Source: Actinobacteria bacterium UBA912 (GTDB lineage: Bacteria > Actinomycetota > Coriobacteriia > Anaerosomatales > UBA912). Taken from it: a stretch of DNA of 12,798 nucleotides. Positions 6,852 to 12,798 of this stretch are shown here, one piece after another (position 1 is the stretch's first letter; each line of letters starts with the position of its first letter). The stretch is from NCBI GenBank assembly GCA_002293965.1, contig DBEG01000131.1, forward strand, positions 13,784-26,581, written 5' to 3'. The notes under the pieces are model-generated. The model had not been told where the DNA came from, did no database searches, and saw only the letters and a program-made list of their open reading frames with translations. Both the position numbers and the translations under genes were made by a program.

Positions 6852-7562
6852 TCAACTCTTGCTCCAACCGCTGCCCCGCTCGGCCAGGGACCTGACATCT
6901 AGCACGGTTATCTTCTGACCGTCGACCTTGATGATGCCCTCCTCGGCTAGTTTGGCCAGTGCTCTGGACAGGGTCTCGGGTACGGTGCCCACGGCTGCGG
7001 CCACGTCGGCCTTCGACCTTTCGAGGACGACCTGAAGGCCGTCCGGGGATTTCGTTCCCGACGATAGCGCCAGGTGCAGGAGGTGTGCAGCCACGCGCGA
7101 AGGCACATCCAGCCGAAGGACCTGGACCTGCGAGGAGAAGGCGACCAGACGGCTTGCAAGGTCGGTGATGATCGTCTTGGCGACACGAGGCTCGCTCTCC
7201 AGCAGCCCGAAGAGCGCACTGCGGGGCAGCCAGGCGACGGTGGATGGCCCGATGGTCTCGATGAATGCCGGGTATCGACCGCCAGCAAGGGCAGCGATCG
7301 CAGCCAGAGGCTCGGTCGCCTTGAGGATCTCGAAGTCCATCCGGCGCCCATCCATCCCCAGGTGGTACACTCTGGCCTCGCCTGCCAGCAGCACGCCGAA
7401 GGAGTCGGCGGGAGCGCCTGCCTCGGCAAGTACCTCCCCGGCGTCCACGTCGCGGATCACCGCCGCGTCCAACAGTCCGCGCACGGCTACTTCACTGGCC
7501 CCGCTCCACAGGCGACATCGACGCAGGATCTCCAGCGCAACCGATCGTTCCATCCGACTCAA
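6852..7562 (-). CDS. Crp/Fnr-family transcriptional regulator, HcpR-like
   Basis: This is a 236-residue protein. A cyclic-nucleotide-binding-type beta-roll sensor domain covers about 18-130, a dimerisation helix about 125-155, and a C-terminal winged helix about 155-225. The recognition helix TVPETLSRAL places Glu196, Ser199 and Arg200 as in the E-x-x-S-R motif by which FNR-type proteins read TTGA half-sites. Only one cysteine is present (Cys16), so an FNR-type Fe-S cluster cannot form. It is divergent from a ferredoxin and hcp with a TTGAC-type palindrome between them. This is the known arrangement of HcpR, a nitric-oxide-responsive activator of hcp, and it is the basis for the HcpR-like call. 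The TTG start at 7562 is preferred because AGGAGG lies five bases upstream; an ATG three codons later is 14 bases from it. Confidence 0.9.
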   Translation of the reverse strand: MSRMERSVALEILRRCRLWSGASEVAVRGLLDAAVIRDVDAGEVLAEAGAPADSFGVLLAGEARVYHLGMDGRRMDFEILKATEPLAAIAALAGGRYPAFIETIGPSTVAWLPRSALFGLLESEPRVAKTIITDLASRLVAFSSQVQVLRLDVPSRVAAHLLHLALSSGTKSPDGLQVVLERSKADVAAAVGTVPETLSRALAKLAEEGIIKVDGQKITVLDVRSLAERGSGWSKS

Positions 7563-7567
7563 TGCGA

Positions 7568-7573
7568 CCTCCT
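7568..7573 (-). promoter_or_regulatory. Shine-Dalgarno site that fixes a TTG start
   Basis: AGGAGG on the minus strand is five bases from TTG (7562-7560) but 14 from the first ATG (7553-7551). Normal spacing is about 5-9, so the rare TTG codon is the likely start of the Crp/Fnr regulator. Confidence 0.65.
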
Positions 7574-7581
7574 CGGATATC

Positions 7582-7600
7582 TCTCACGCATTTCTCACGC
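7582..7600. repeat. Eight-base direct repeat with 11-base period beside the operator
   Basis: TCTCACGC occurs at 7582-7589 and again at 7593-7600, one helical turn apart, between the regulator gene and the palindrome. This places the two copies on the same DNA face and near the likely regulator promoter. It may be a second protein-binding site or chance. Confidence 0.4.
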
Positions 7601-7603
7601 GAA

Positions 7604-7617
7604 TTGACTCAAGTCAA
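7604..7617. promoter_or_regulatory. Crp/Fnr-type operator, probable HcpR site
   Basis: TTGACTCAAGTCAA is a palindrome with six-base arms TTGACT/AGTCAA around a two-base centre. It fits the TTGAC-N4-GTCAA form reported for HcpR-type sites and differs from the FNR TTGAT-N4-ATCAA form. It lies between the regulator gene and the ferredoxin, 71 bases before the ferredoxin start and 41 bases before the regulator's TTG, so it could control both. Confidence 0.75.
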
Positions 7618-7639
7618 GGATACTACGCCGCCGCCTCGC

Positions 7640-7645
7640 TATCGT
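7640..7645 (+). promoter_or_regulatory. -10 element of the ferredoxin-hcp promoter
   Basis: TATCGT occupies exactly -12 to -7 if the operator centre (between 7610 and 7611) is placed at -41.5. There is no good -35 hexamer 17 bases upstream, as expected for an activator-dependent class II promoter in which the regulator replaces the -35. The predicted start of transcription is near 7652. Confidence 0.5.
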
Positions 7646-7688
7646 GAGGACATCAAGACCAAGCCACAGCAGGGATTGGAGTGTGGAG

Positions 7689-8075
7689 ATGGGCGAAAGA
7701 GTCGTTCGGCAGATAGTCAGAATCGACGAGGACCTTTGCACCGGGTGCGGAGTGTGCGTCGGGCCCTGCGCCGAAGGGGCCATAGTCATGCAGGACGGAA
7801 AAGCCAAAGTCATTCGCGAGGAGCTGTGCGACGGCGCCGGATTCTGCCTGGGAGTGTGTCCGACCGGAGCACTCACGCTGGAGACCAGGGAGACGGTCGC
7901 GTTCGATCATTCAGCCGCCGAGGTGATCATCGCCGAGAAGAAGGCGAACTACATCGCACAACACTGTTTCTCGTGTTCGACCTCGGAGGACGATCGGCCC
8001 TTGCTGCCGGTCAGGAGGGCCGGCGAGTCGACGTGGGTATGTACAAGGTGCCTTCCCTCATTGATCCACGGTTAA
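7689..8075 (+). CDS. Ferredoxin-like 4Fe-4S protein with extra C-terminal CxxC pair, FrdX-type partner of Hcp
   Basis: This is a 128-residue soluble protein. Cys17, Cys20, Cys23 and Cys27 form a full CxxCxxCxxxC motif. The second motif keeps Cys47, Cys53 and Cys57 but has Ala50 where the second cysteine would be (CDGAGFCLGVCP), a form I recall as usual for ferredoxins found beside hcp. One cluster should therefore be a normal 4Fe-4S and the other altered or absent. Residues 91-128 add CFSC (Cys93, Cys96) and CTRC (Cys118, Cys121), which could bind zinc or iron. It is the first gene after the HcpR-type promoter and probably passes electrons to Hcp. The ATG at 7689 has GGAG (7678-7681) seven bases upstream; an in-frame GTG at 7683 is the alternative. 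Confidence 0.9.
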   Translation: MGERVVRQIVRIDEDLCTGCGVCVGPCAEGAIVMQDGKAKVIREELCDGAGFCLGVCPTGALTLETRETVAFDHSAAEVIIAEKKANYIAQHCFSCSTSEDDRPLLPVRRAGESTWVCTRCLPSLIHG

Positions 8076-8080
8076 CCCGA

Positions 8081-8097
8081 TTGGGCGAGTAGCCCGA
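8081..8097 (+). repeat. Short stem-loop between ferredoxin and hcp
   Basis: TTGGGC (8081-8086) can pair with GCCCGA (8092-8097), including one G-U pair, around the loop GAGTA. There is no U-tract, so termination is unlikely. The 86-base gap also contains CGATTG twice (8078-8083 and 8099-8104). The stem could influence mRNA processing or the ferredoxin:Hcp ratio. Confidence 0.3.
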
Positions 8098-8161
8098 CCG
8101 ATTGAGTAGTCAGTTCGATCAGTGTCCTTGGAATGGAAAGAGAGAAGAAAGGCGGTTCCCG

Positions 8162-9760
8162 ATGTTTTGTAATCAGTGTGAACAGACGGCACGCAACACA
8201 GGCTGCACGACCGTAGGAGTCTGCGGCAAGAAAGGCGAGGTCGCAGATTTGCAGGACCTGCTGGTCCACGCTCTGAAGGATCTGGCCGCGGCGGCCATCG
8301 ATGCACGGTCGCGGGGAGTCGACATCATGGAGGCGGGACGCTTCACGGCAGAGGCACTGTTCGCCACGCTCACCAACGTCGACTTCGACCCGGTTTCTTT
8401 CGGCAACCGGATCGATGATGCCGCTGGGTTGACCAGTCGCCTTCGGGCCGACGGCTCCGGTACAGCAACCTTCGTTCCCGAACCCACGGTGGAAGGCAAG
8501 ATCGCGCAGGCTCTAGTCATCGGAAGTCCCTGGGATACTAACAGGGACGATGACGTTACGGCGCTCCAGCAGACAACTCTGTATGGCGCAAAGGGCGTCG
8601 CAGCCTATGCATACCATGCCAGGGTCCTGGGATATGAGGATCCTGCGGTCTACGAATACCTGTTCAAGGTCTTGGCCGCGATTCAGGATACGAACCTCGA
8701 TCTCGGGGCATGGGTCGGCCTCGCACTGGAGTGCGGGAAGGTCAACCTGAGGGCGATGGAGCTTCTGGATGCCGGGAACACCGGCGTCTACGGGCACCCA
8801 GAGCCAACCGCGGTCGATTTGGGGCACAGGCCTGGCAAGGCCATCCTCATCTCCGGACACGATCTTCGCGACCTGGATCTGCTTCTTGCGCAGACCGAAG
8901 GACTCGGGATCGACGTGTACACACATGGGGAGATGCTTCCCACACATGCGTATCCAGCCCTCAAGAAGTACGCCCATCTCGCCGGACACTACGGAACCGC
9001 GTGGCAGAATCAGCACAGGGAGTTCGAGGCCTTCCCTGGCGCGATCCTGATGACGACCAACTGCCTTACCCCGCCGAAGGACTCCTACAAGGACCGCATC
9101 TTCACCACAGGGCCGGTCCGCTTCCCGGGAGTGGCCCATGTCGAAGATGACTACGCAGCCGTCATCGCAAAAGCGGTGTCGATGCCCGGTTTCACCGACT
9201 CCACGCAAGGCACGACGGTTTTGACCGGTTTTGGTCGCAATGCTGTTCTCTCGGTGGCCCCGGCAGTCATCGACGCGGTCAAGTCCGGGGCTATCAGGCA
9301 CTTCTTCCTCGTCGGCGGTTGTGACGGAGCCAAACCAGGCCGCAACTACTACACCGATTTCGTGGAGAAGGCTCCCGCAGACACAGTGGTCCTGACGCTT
9401 GCCTGCGGCAAGTTCCGCTTCTTCGACAAGTCCATAGGTGACATCGGAGGTATCCCGCGGCTGCTCGACGTCGGACAGTGCAACGATGCTTACAGCGCCG
9501 TCCAGATAGCAGTGGCACTCGCCGAGGCGTTCGAGACGGACGTGAACTCACTGCCGCTCTCGATGATCCTCTCGTGGTACGAGCAGAAAGCAGTCGCGAT
9601 ACTGCTGACCCTTCTCCACCTCGGGATCACAGGGATCCGGTTGGGTCCCTCGCTTCCCGCATTCATCACACCCGCCGTTTTGCAGGTGCTGGTCGACAAC
9701 TTCGGCATCCGACCGATAGGCGAGTCCGCCGAGGCGGACCTGGCCGAGATCCTAGGGTGA
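8162..9760 (+). CDS. hcp: Hybrid cluster protein (hydroxylamine / nitric oxide reductase), class I
   Basis: This is a 532-residue cytoplasmic protein of normal family length. The N-terminus begins MFCNQCEQTA, and Cys3, Cys6, Cys15 and Cys21 have the spacing of Desulfovibrio Hcp, which binds a 4Fe-4S cluster in strict anaerobes. All expected ligands of the hybrid Fe-S-O cluster are present: His233 (SGHDL), Glu257 (HGEMLP), Cys301 (NCLTPP), Cys387 (GGCDGA), Cys415 (LACGKF), Cys440 (VGQCND) and Glu474 (SWYEQK), plus the active-site Lys476. Hcp reduces hydroxylamine in vitro, and E. coli Hcp is a high-affinity NO reductase. No Hcr-type reductase is nearby, so the upstream ferredoxin is the likely electron donor (inference). 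The ATG at 8162 is preceded by AAAGG at 8148-8152, and a 20-codon upstream TTG extension is rejected. Confidence 0.98.
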   Translation: MFCNQCEQTARNTGCTTVGVCGKKGEVADLQDLLVHALKDLAAAAIDARSRGVDIMEAGRFTAEALFATLTNVDFDPVSFGNRIDDAAGLTSRLRADGSGTATFVPEPTVEGKIAQALVIGSPWDTNRDDDVTALQQTTLYGAKGVAAYAYHARVLGYEDPAVYEYLFKVLAAIQDTNLDLGAWVGLALECGKVNLRAMELLDAGNTGVYGHPEPTAVDLGHRPGKAILISGHDLRDLDLLLAQTEGLGIDVYTHGEMLPTHAYPALKKYAHLAGHYGTAWQNQHREFEAFPGAILMTTNCLTPPKDSYKDRIFTTGPVRFPGVAHVEDDYAAVIAKAVSMPGFTDSTQGTTVLTGFGRNAVLSVAPAVIDAVKSGAIRHFFLVGGCDGAKPGRNYYTDFVEKAPADTVVLTLACGKFRFFDKSIGDIGGIPRLLDVGQCNDAYSAVQIAVALAEAFETDVNSLPLSMILSWYEQKAVAILLTLLHLGITGIRLGPSLPAFITPAVLQVLVDNFGIRPIGESAEADLAEILG

Positions 9761-9761
9761 A

Positions 9762-9785
9762 GTCACACGTCTGACAGACTGTGAC
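9762..9785 (+). terminator. Possible terminator after hcp
   Basis: GTCACA-C-GTCT (9762-9772) pairs with AGACTGTGAC (9776-9785) to give a ten-base-pair stem with one bulged C and a three-base loop, starting two bases after the hcp stop. The following ATCTTGGTTG is only moderately T-rich, so termination may be incomplete. Confidence 0.45.
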
Positions 9786-9835
9786 ATCTTGGTTGATAAC
9801 GGCCCGGCGCGTTCTGAAGTATCATAGTGCGCAAG

Positions 9836-9854
9836 GGCGCGGTCAGACCGCGCC
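9836..9854. repeat. Nineteen-base palindrome ahead of the M28 peptidase gene
   Basis: GGCGCGGTC (9836-9844) and GACCGCGCC (9846-9854) are exact reverse complements around a single A. It lies 17 bases before the peptidase's ribosome site and just after a TATCAT -10-like hexamer (9820-9825) that has no well-spaced -35. It could be an operator at the transcription start or a leader hairpin. Confidence 0.5.
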
Positions 9855-9880
9855 GGGTCGAAGAAGTCACGGAGGAATCG

Positions 9881-11683
9881 ATGGCAGAGGCTTTGCGCCA
9901 TGTGACCGAGCTGGCCGATCATATCGGCCCGCGCCCAGCTACGACGGACTCAGAAGCCAGGGCAGCGGATTACATCGGGGATGAGTTCAGGTCTTACGGG
10001 CTGGACGTGAGCCGACAGGATTTCGATTGTCCCAGGACCTACGCCTGGACTTACGTGGCGTATCACGCCGCGACGATCATCTCGGCTGTAGCGCTCGCCT
10101 GGACTGACGCGTGGGGGCCATTGCGCTGGGTCGCTTTCGGGCTCGCGGCGATCACGGCGATCGCAATGTGGTTCGACCTGGATACCCGCAGCGGACTCTC
10201 GTCCCTCATGCCGAAGGGGCCGAGCCAGAACATCATCGCTAAGTCGTCTCCGCGGACGCGACGGGGCGAGAGACTCACCCAGGTGGTCATAGTCGCACAC
10301 TATGACTCGGCGAAGGCGTCACTGGCCTTCGCTCCGGGGATGGTAAAGAACTTCGAGGCGACCTTCACCCTCATGAAGCTCTGTACCTTCCTGGTGCCGG
10401 TACTGATCTTCGTCGACAATTTGCGTTTCACTGGGTTCCTGGACCCATATCTTTGGTACGCAACGCTGGTCATCGCCGGCTATCTGGTGGTTCCGCTGTT
10501 GATCAACGTGCATCGGGAGATCGTGATGCGCGGCGTCGATGGTGCGAACGACAACGCCTCGGGAGTCGCGGCCCTGCTGTCCCTCGCTGAGCAGCTGGCG
10601 CCCGGCGACGACGTCGGCTCACCCGTGCGCATGCACACACAACCTTGGTCGCTCGAACTCGACGAAGATCTCGCCGACGCGATGGCTTCAAGCTCAGCGC
10701 CGTTCCGGAGCCCGGCCGGCTCGAGTGAGCTGCCTGAGGATTTCGAGTGGGCGAGTTCCCCGGAGCAGTCCGACGCTCCTCGGCAGGCAGCTCAGAGCAC
10801 TCTGGACTTTGGGACTTTGGAGTTCGAGGCTCTCGAGACGACACGGGCGCGCCATCACGGACTTGGCGTCGAAGATGATGGCAACCAGTTGGCGTTCGAT
10901 TCATTCGGCAGGCAGGAGCAGGTTGCACCCGCGATCGAATCGAGGCCAGCGGAGCACGAGAGCCATGGCCCCGGTCTCACCAAACGAGGGCTCCTGCGAT
11001 TCGGGAAGAAGAAGGACGAGCCCCAGGAGGGCGGCATGAGCAGTTGGCTCGGAGTCGAGAAAGGGTTCGACGCTCGCGAGAAGGGCAAGGGCATCGGCCA
11101 CTGGGACAACTTCGAGGACGACGATGACTCAGGTACGTTGGGCGGACGGGCAGGCGATGACAGGATCGGGGATCCGGATTACTCGGCGAACGAGGCATCC
11201 CGCATCAGGCGTCGGGTGACTGAGCGCGTTGATCGCGATCTCGCCGAGAAGGAGATATGGTTCGTGGCCACAGGGGCCGAAGAAGTGGGCACCTGGGGCA
11301 TGAAGGCGTTCCTCGGCCAGTATGGCGAGGAGATCAAGGGCGCGTTCTTCATCAACCTGGACAACATCGGCGCGGGCAATCTGCACTGGGTCACTTCGGA
11401 GGGCATGGCTAAGCGTTACCCATCCGATCGGCGACTGGTGAGCTTGGCGAAGAAAGTCTCTCGCAGCGAGGACATCCTGGCCAAAGGGCGCGCCTACAAG
11501 GGGCTTTCGACGGACGCCACGCCCGCTCTGGCCCGCAGGTTCAGGGCGATGAGCATCATGGCCTTCGACGTGAACGGGCGGCTCCCCAACTGGCACTGGC
11601 ACACCGACACCACCGAGAACATCGACCCGGAGAACATCGAAGCAGCGGTGGCCCTCACGAAGGGCATCGTTCGAGAGCTGTAG
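9881..11683 (+). CDS. Membrane-embedded M28-family zinc metallopeptidase
   Basis: This is a 600-residue protein. It has the M28 aminopeptidase set: His140 and Asp142 (AHYDS), Asp224 (GANDNASG), Glu467/Glu468 (TGAEEVG), Asp494 (INLDN) and His574 (HWHTD), enough for a two-zinc site. Four probable transmembrane helices are placed in pairs: about 56-74 and 79-97 before the HYD motif, and about 160-180 and 189-209 before GANDNASG. An insert of roughly 215 hydrophilic, Ser/Glu/Asp-rich residues (about 240-455) lies between GANDNASG and AEE. Lys and Arg are concentrated on the catalytic side (RTRRGER, HREIVMR) and there is no signal peptide, so the active site probably faces the cytoplasm. The ATG at 9881 has GGAGG (9871-9875) five bases upstream; an earlier GTG at 9827 has none. 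Substrate unknown. Confidence 0.88.
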   Translation: MAEALRHVTELADHIGPRPATTDSEARAADYIGDEFRSYGLDVSRQDFDCPRTYAWTYVAYHAATIISAVALAWTDAWGPLRWVAFGLAAITAIAMWFDLDTRSGLSSLMPKGPSQNIIAKSSPRTRRGERLTQVVIVAHYDSAKASLAFAPGMVKNFEATFTLMKLCTFLVPVLIFVDNLRFTGFLDPYLWYATLVIAGYLVVPLLINVHREIVMRGVDGANDNASGVAALLSLAEQLAPGDDVGSPVRMHTQPWSLELDEDLADAMASSSAPFRSPAGSSELPEDFEWASSPEQSDAPRQAAQSTLDFGTLEFEALETTRARHHGLGVEDDGNQLAFDSFGRQEQVAPAIESRPAEHESHGPGLTKRGLLRFGKKKDEPQEGGMSSWLGVEKGFDAREKGKGIGHWDNFEDDDDSGTLGGRAGDDRIGDPDYSANEASRIRRRVTERVDRDLAEKEIWFVATGAEEVGTWGMKAFLGQYGEEIKGAFFINLDNIGAGNLHWVTSEGMAKRYPSDRRLVSLAKKVSRSEDILAKGRAYKGLSTDATPALARRFRAMSIMAFDVNGRLPNWHWHTDTTENIDPENIEAAVALTKGIVREL

Positions 11684-11684
11684 A

Positions 11685-11701
11685 GGTCGGGAGGCTCGAC
11701 C
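11685..11701. terminator. Weak hairpin in the convergent gap after the peptidase gene
   Basis: GGTCGGG (11685-11691) can pair with CTCGACC (11695-11701), with one G-T pair and a three-base loop. It lies just after the peptidase stop in the 68-base gap before the convergent membrane gene. There is no U-tract on either strand, so its role as a terminator is uncertain. Confidence 0.25.
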
Positions 11702-11751
11702 CAGCGGGAAAGTGCACCATGCCTGGCGAGCGTCTTCGGCGAGGAACCGTG

Positions 11752-12387
11752 CTAGAACGCGGTTTCGGCGTCAACTTCGACCTTGCGCTTCTGCGCGAAA
11801 CTGTCAGCGTAGAACGTCATGATGCAGCCGATTCCCATCAGGATCGTCGAAGCCCAGAACACCGGCAACATCAGCGCCGAATCCTGGAGTGCTGCGCACA
11901 CGATCGCGAACAGGATGAAGCCCAGGTGGAGTAGCCCGGAGCCGATCTTGATGATCCGACCCTTGGTGAAGTACGAGGGCGCGCGACCGCCAGCGATCGT
12001 CTTGGCCACCACGGCAATCTGGATGAGGCCCGCGAGCACCATATAAGCCGTGACGCCCATGGCCAGCGATCCGGTGGCGACCCACGCCGCCACACCAGCC
12101 ACCAACATGATGCCGGAAACGGCCAGCAGTGTGGCCCGCTCGAACAGACGCTTCGGCACGCAAAGCCCCATCGCCACGATGAGCAGGGTGAGCATCGGGG
12201 CTGCGATCCAGTTCATCACGTCGATGTAATCCGCATAGCCGATTGCCGAGAAGTTCGGGACATTCGCTTCGGCCCACCAGACGTACCCGGTGCCGATGAA
12301 GGACTGGATGCCCAGACCCACGAGGAGCAAGACGGTGACGATCAACAAGATGAAGTCCCAATCGCGGTGCAAGCAGAGCTTTCTCAT
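11752..12387 (-). CDS. Six-TM membrane protein of a cytochrome c biogenesis operon, unknown role
   Basis: This is a 211-residue protein with about six hydrophobic helices (about 13-31, 58-77, 85-105, 110-130, 146-168, 171-193) and a charged C-terminal tail (QKRKVEVDAETAF). The loop after helix 1 has paired tryptophans (TGYVWWAEANVPNF), which could face the outside. His161 in helix 5 (LLHLGF) is the only His within a membrane segment. There is no WWD motif, so it is not a CcsA itself, and it lacks the large domain of ResB. The start overlaps the stop of the upstream CcsA-like gene as ATGA, with GGAGG six bases upstream, so the two are translationally coupled and probably act together. I do not recognise the family; a partner in heme delivery or in a membrane redox complex is inference. 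Confidence 0.85.
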   Translation of the reverse strand: MRKLCLHRDWDFILLIVTVLLLVGLGIQSFIGTGYVWWAEANVPNFSAIGYADYIDVMNWIAAPMLTLLIVAMGLCVPKRLFERATLLAVSGIMLVAGVAAWVATGSLAMGVTAYMVLAGLIQIAVVAKTIAGGRAPSYFTKGRIIKIGSGLLHLGFILFAIVCAALQDSALMLPVFWASTILMGIGCIMTFYADSFAQKRKVEVDAETAF

Positions 12388-12798
12388 GTCAGGCCTCCGA
12401 TAAAGACACTCATCGCATCAGACACGTACGCATGCGCTCCGGGAATCACGTAGGAGGAGATGTAGGTCAGCGCCAGGACTATGAACGAGGACAAACCCAG
12501 GACTGCCACCCACTTCCACATGCCGCGTTTGCGCAGGTAAAGGCGAGCGTGGAGCACCGCCGTGTAGAACAGCCACATCATGATCGACATGTTGACCTTG
12601 CCCGACCACCACCACGAGTCTCCCTGCCACGCCATGATCGCCCAGGGAAATCCGATAAGCAGCCCGATAGTAAGCTGGAAATAGCCGAAGCGCGTCCAGC
12701 GATACGCTGTGGTCTCATACGCCGAATGCCGACGAAGGACCATCTGTAGCGTCGCGATGAAAGCCAATGCGAAAGCCGCATAGCTCAAGAACAGCATG
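12384..12798 (-). CDS. ccsA: CcsA/ResC-like cytochrome c assembly protein, C-terminal part (partial)
   Basis: About 137 residues are visible; the 5' part lies beyond the window, and the Met at 12797 is probably internal. The order of features matches the second half of CcsA: a helix (1-20), AYRWTRFGYFQLTIGLLIGF, a Trp-rich external loop, then MMWLFYTAVLHARL, another helix, and a final His-containing loop. His83 (LHARL) and His122 (AHAYVS) correspond to the conserved heme-ligand histidines. The Trp-rich loop reads WQGDSWWWSGK, where the usual WWD form has WGSxWxWDPK; the Asp is replaced by Ser65. CcsA exports and presents heme for attachment to apocytochrome c at the outer face of the membrane. 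The downstream gene is coupled by a four-base overlap. Confidence 0.8.
   Translation of the reverse strand, partial: MLFLSYAAFALAFIATLQMVLRRHSAYETTAYRWTRFGYFQLTIGLLIGFPWAIMAWQGDSWWWSGKVNMSIMMWLFYTAVLHARLYLRKRGMWKWVAVLGLSSFIVLALTYISSYVIPGAHAYVSDAMSVFIGGLT

Noticed and set aside
8101..8114. Second HcpR operator in the ferredoxin-hcp gap (TTGAGTAGTCAG)
   Set aside because: Its half-sites are spaced four instead of six bases apart and differ from TTGAC/GTCAA, so hcp is more likely read through from the ferredoxin promoter.
9827..9880. GTG at 9827 as peptidase start
   Set aside because: The extra 18 codons run through the palindrome, have no ribosome site, and the ATG at 9881 has a strong one.
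1..12798. CRISPR array, transposon ends, tRNA or rRNA genes, prophage genes
   Set aside because: No regularly spaced repeats, transposase motifs, T-loop signatures or phage proteins were seen; gene content and base use appear uniform.

Overview
The window looks like chromosomal DNA from a high-GC, Gram-positive-type anaerobe. A member of the Actinomycetota class Coriobacteriia or a relative is my best guess. This is inferred from five things: the DinG protein carries the N-terminal exonuclease typical of Gram-positive lineages; there is a PafB/PafC-like pair of WYL regulators; the hybrid cluster protein has the cysteine spacing of strict anaerobes; there is a CcsA-type cytochrome c assembly gene; and codon use is GC-rich throughout. 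I see no phage, insertion sequence, CRISPR array, tRNA or rRNA.

Layout. Bases 1-203 hold the tail of a membrane protein and a 47-residue cysteine-rich zinc-ribbon protein. Bases 293-3747 (+) hold a membrane-anchored protein of unknown function and a large DinG-family exonuclease/helicase. Bases 3694-5609 (-) hold two translationally coupled WYL-domain regulators whose last gene overlaps the 3' end of dinG by 54 bases. A 326-base intergenic region (5610-5935) holds divergent promoters and two hairpins. Bases 5936-6850 (+) encode a membrane-anchored helical protein. Bases 6852-8075 contain a Crp/Fnr regulator (-) divergent from a ferredoxin (+). The ferredoxin is followed by hcp (8162-9760). 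Bases 9881-11683 (+) encode a membrane M28 metallopeptidase. Bases 11752-12798 (-) hold a six-TM membrane protein and the C-terminal part of a CcsA-like protein that runs off the window.

How the genes work together. The clearest module is a nitrosative-stress unit: an HcpR-like regulator, a ferredoxin and a class I hybrid cluster protein. The regulator/ferredoxin gap contains the near-perfect palindrome TTGACTCAAGTCAA. Its centre is 41.5 bases upstream of a start site predicted from a TATCGT -10 element, which is class II activator geometry. A second possible unit is DNA repair: dinG sits tail-to-tail with a regulator pair related to PafBC, which controls a DNA-damage regulon in mycobacteria. 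That link is inference only.

I do not see a convincing wholly new system. The items most worth following are the operator geometry, the ferredoxin's extra CxxC pair, the M28 peptidase whose catalytic domain is split by a long hydrophilic insert, and the altered heme-handling motif of the CcsA-like protein.
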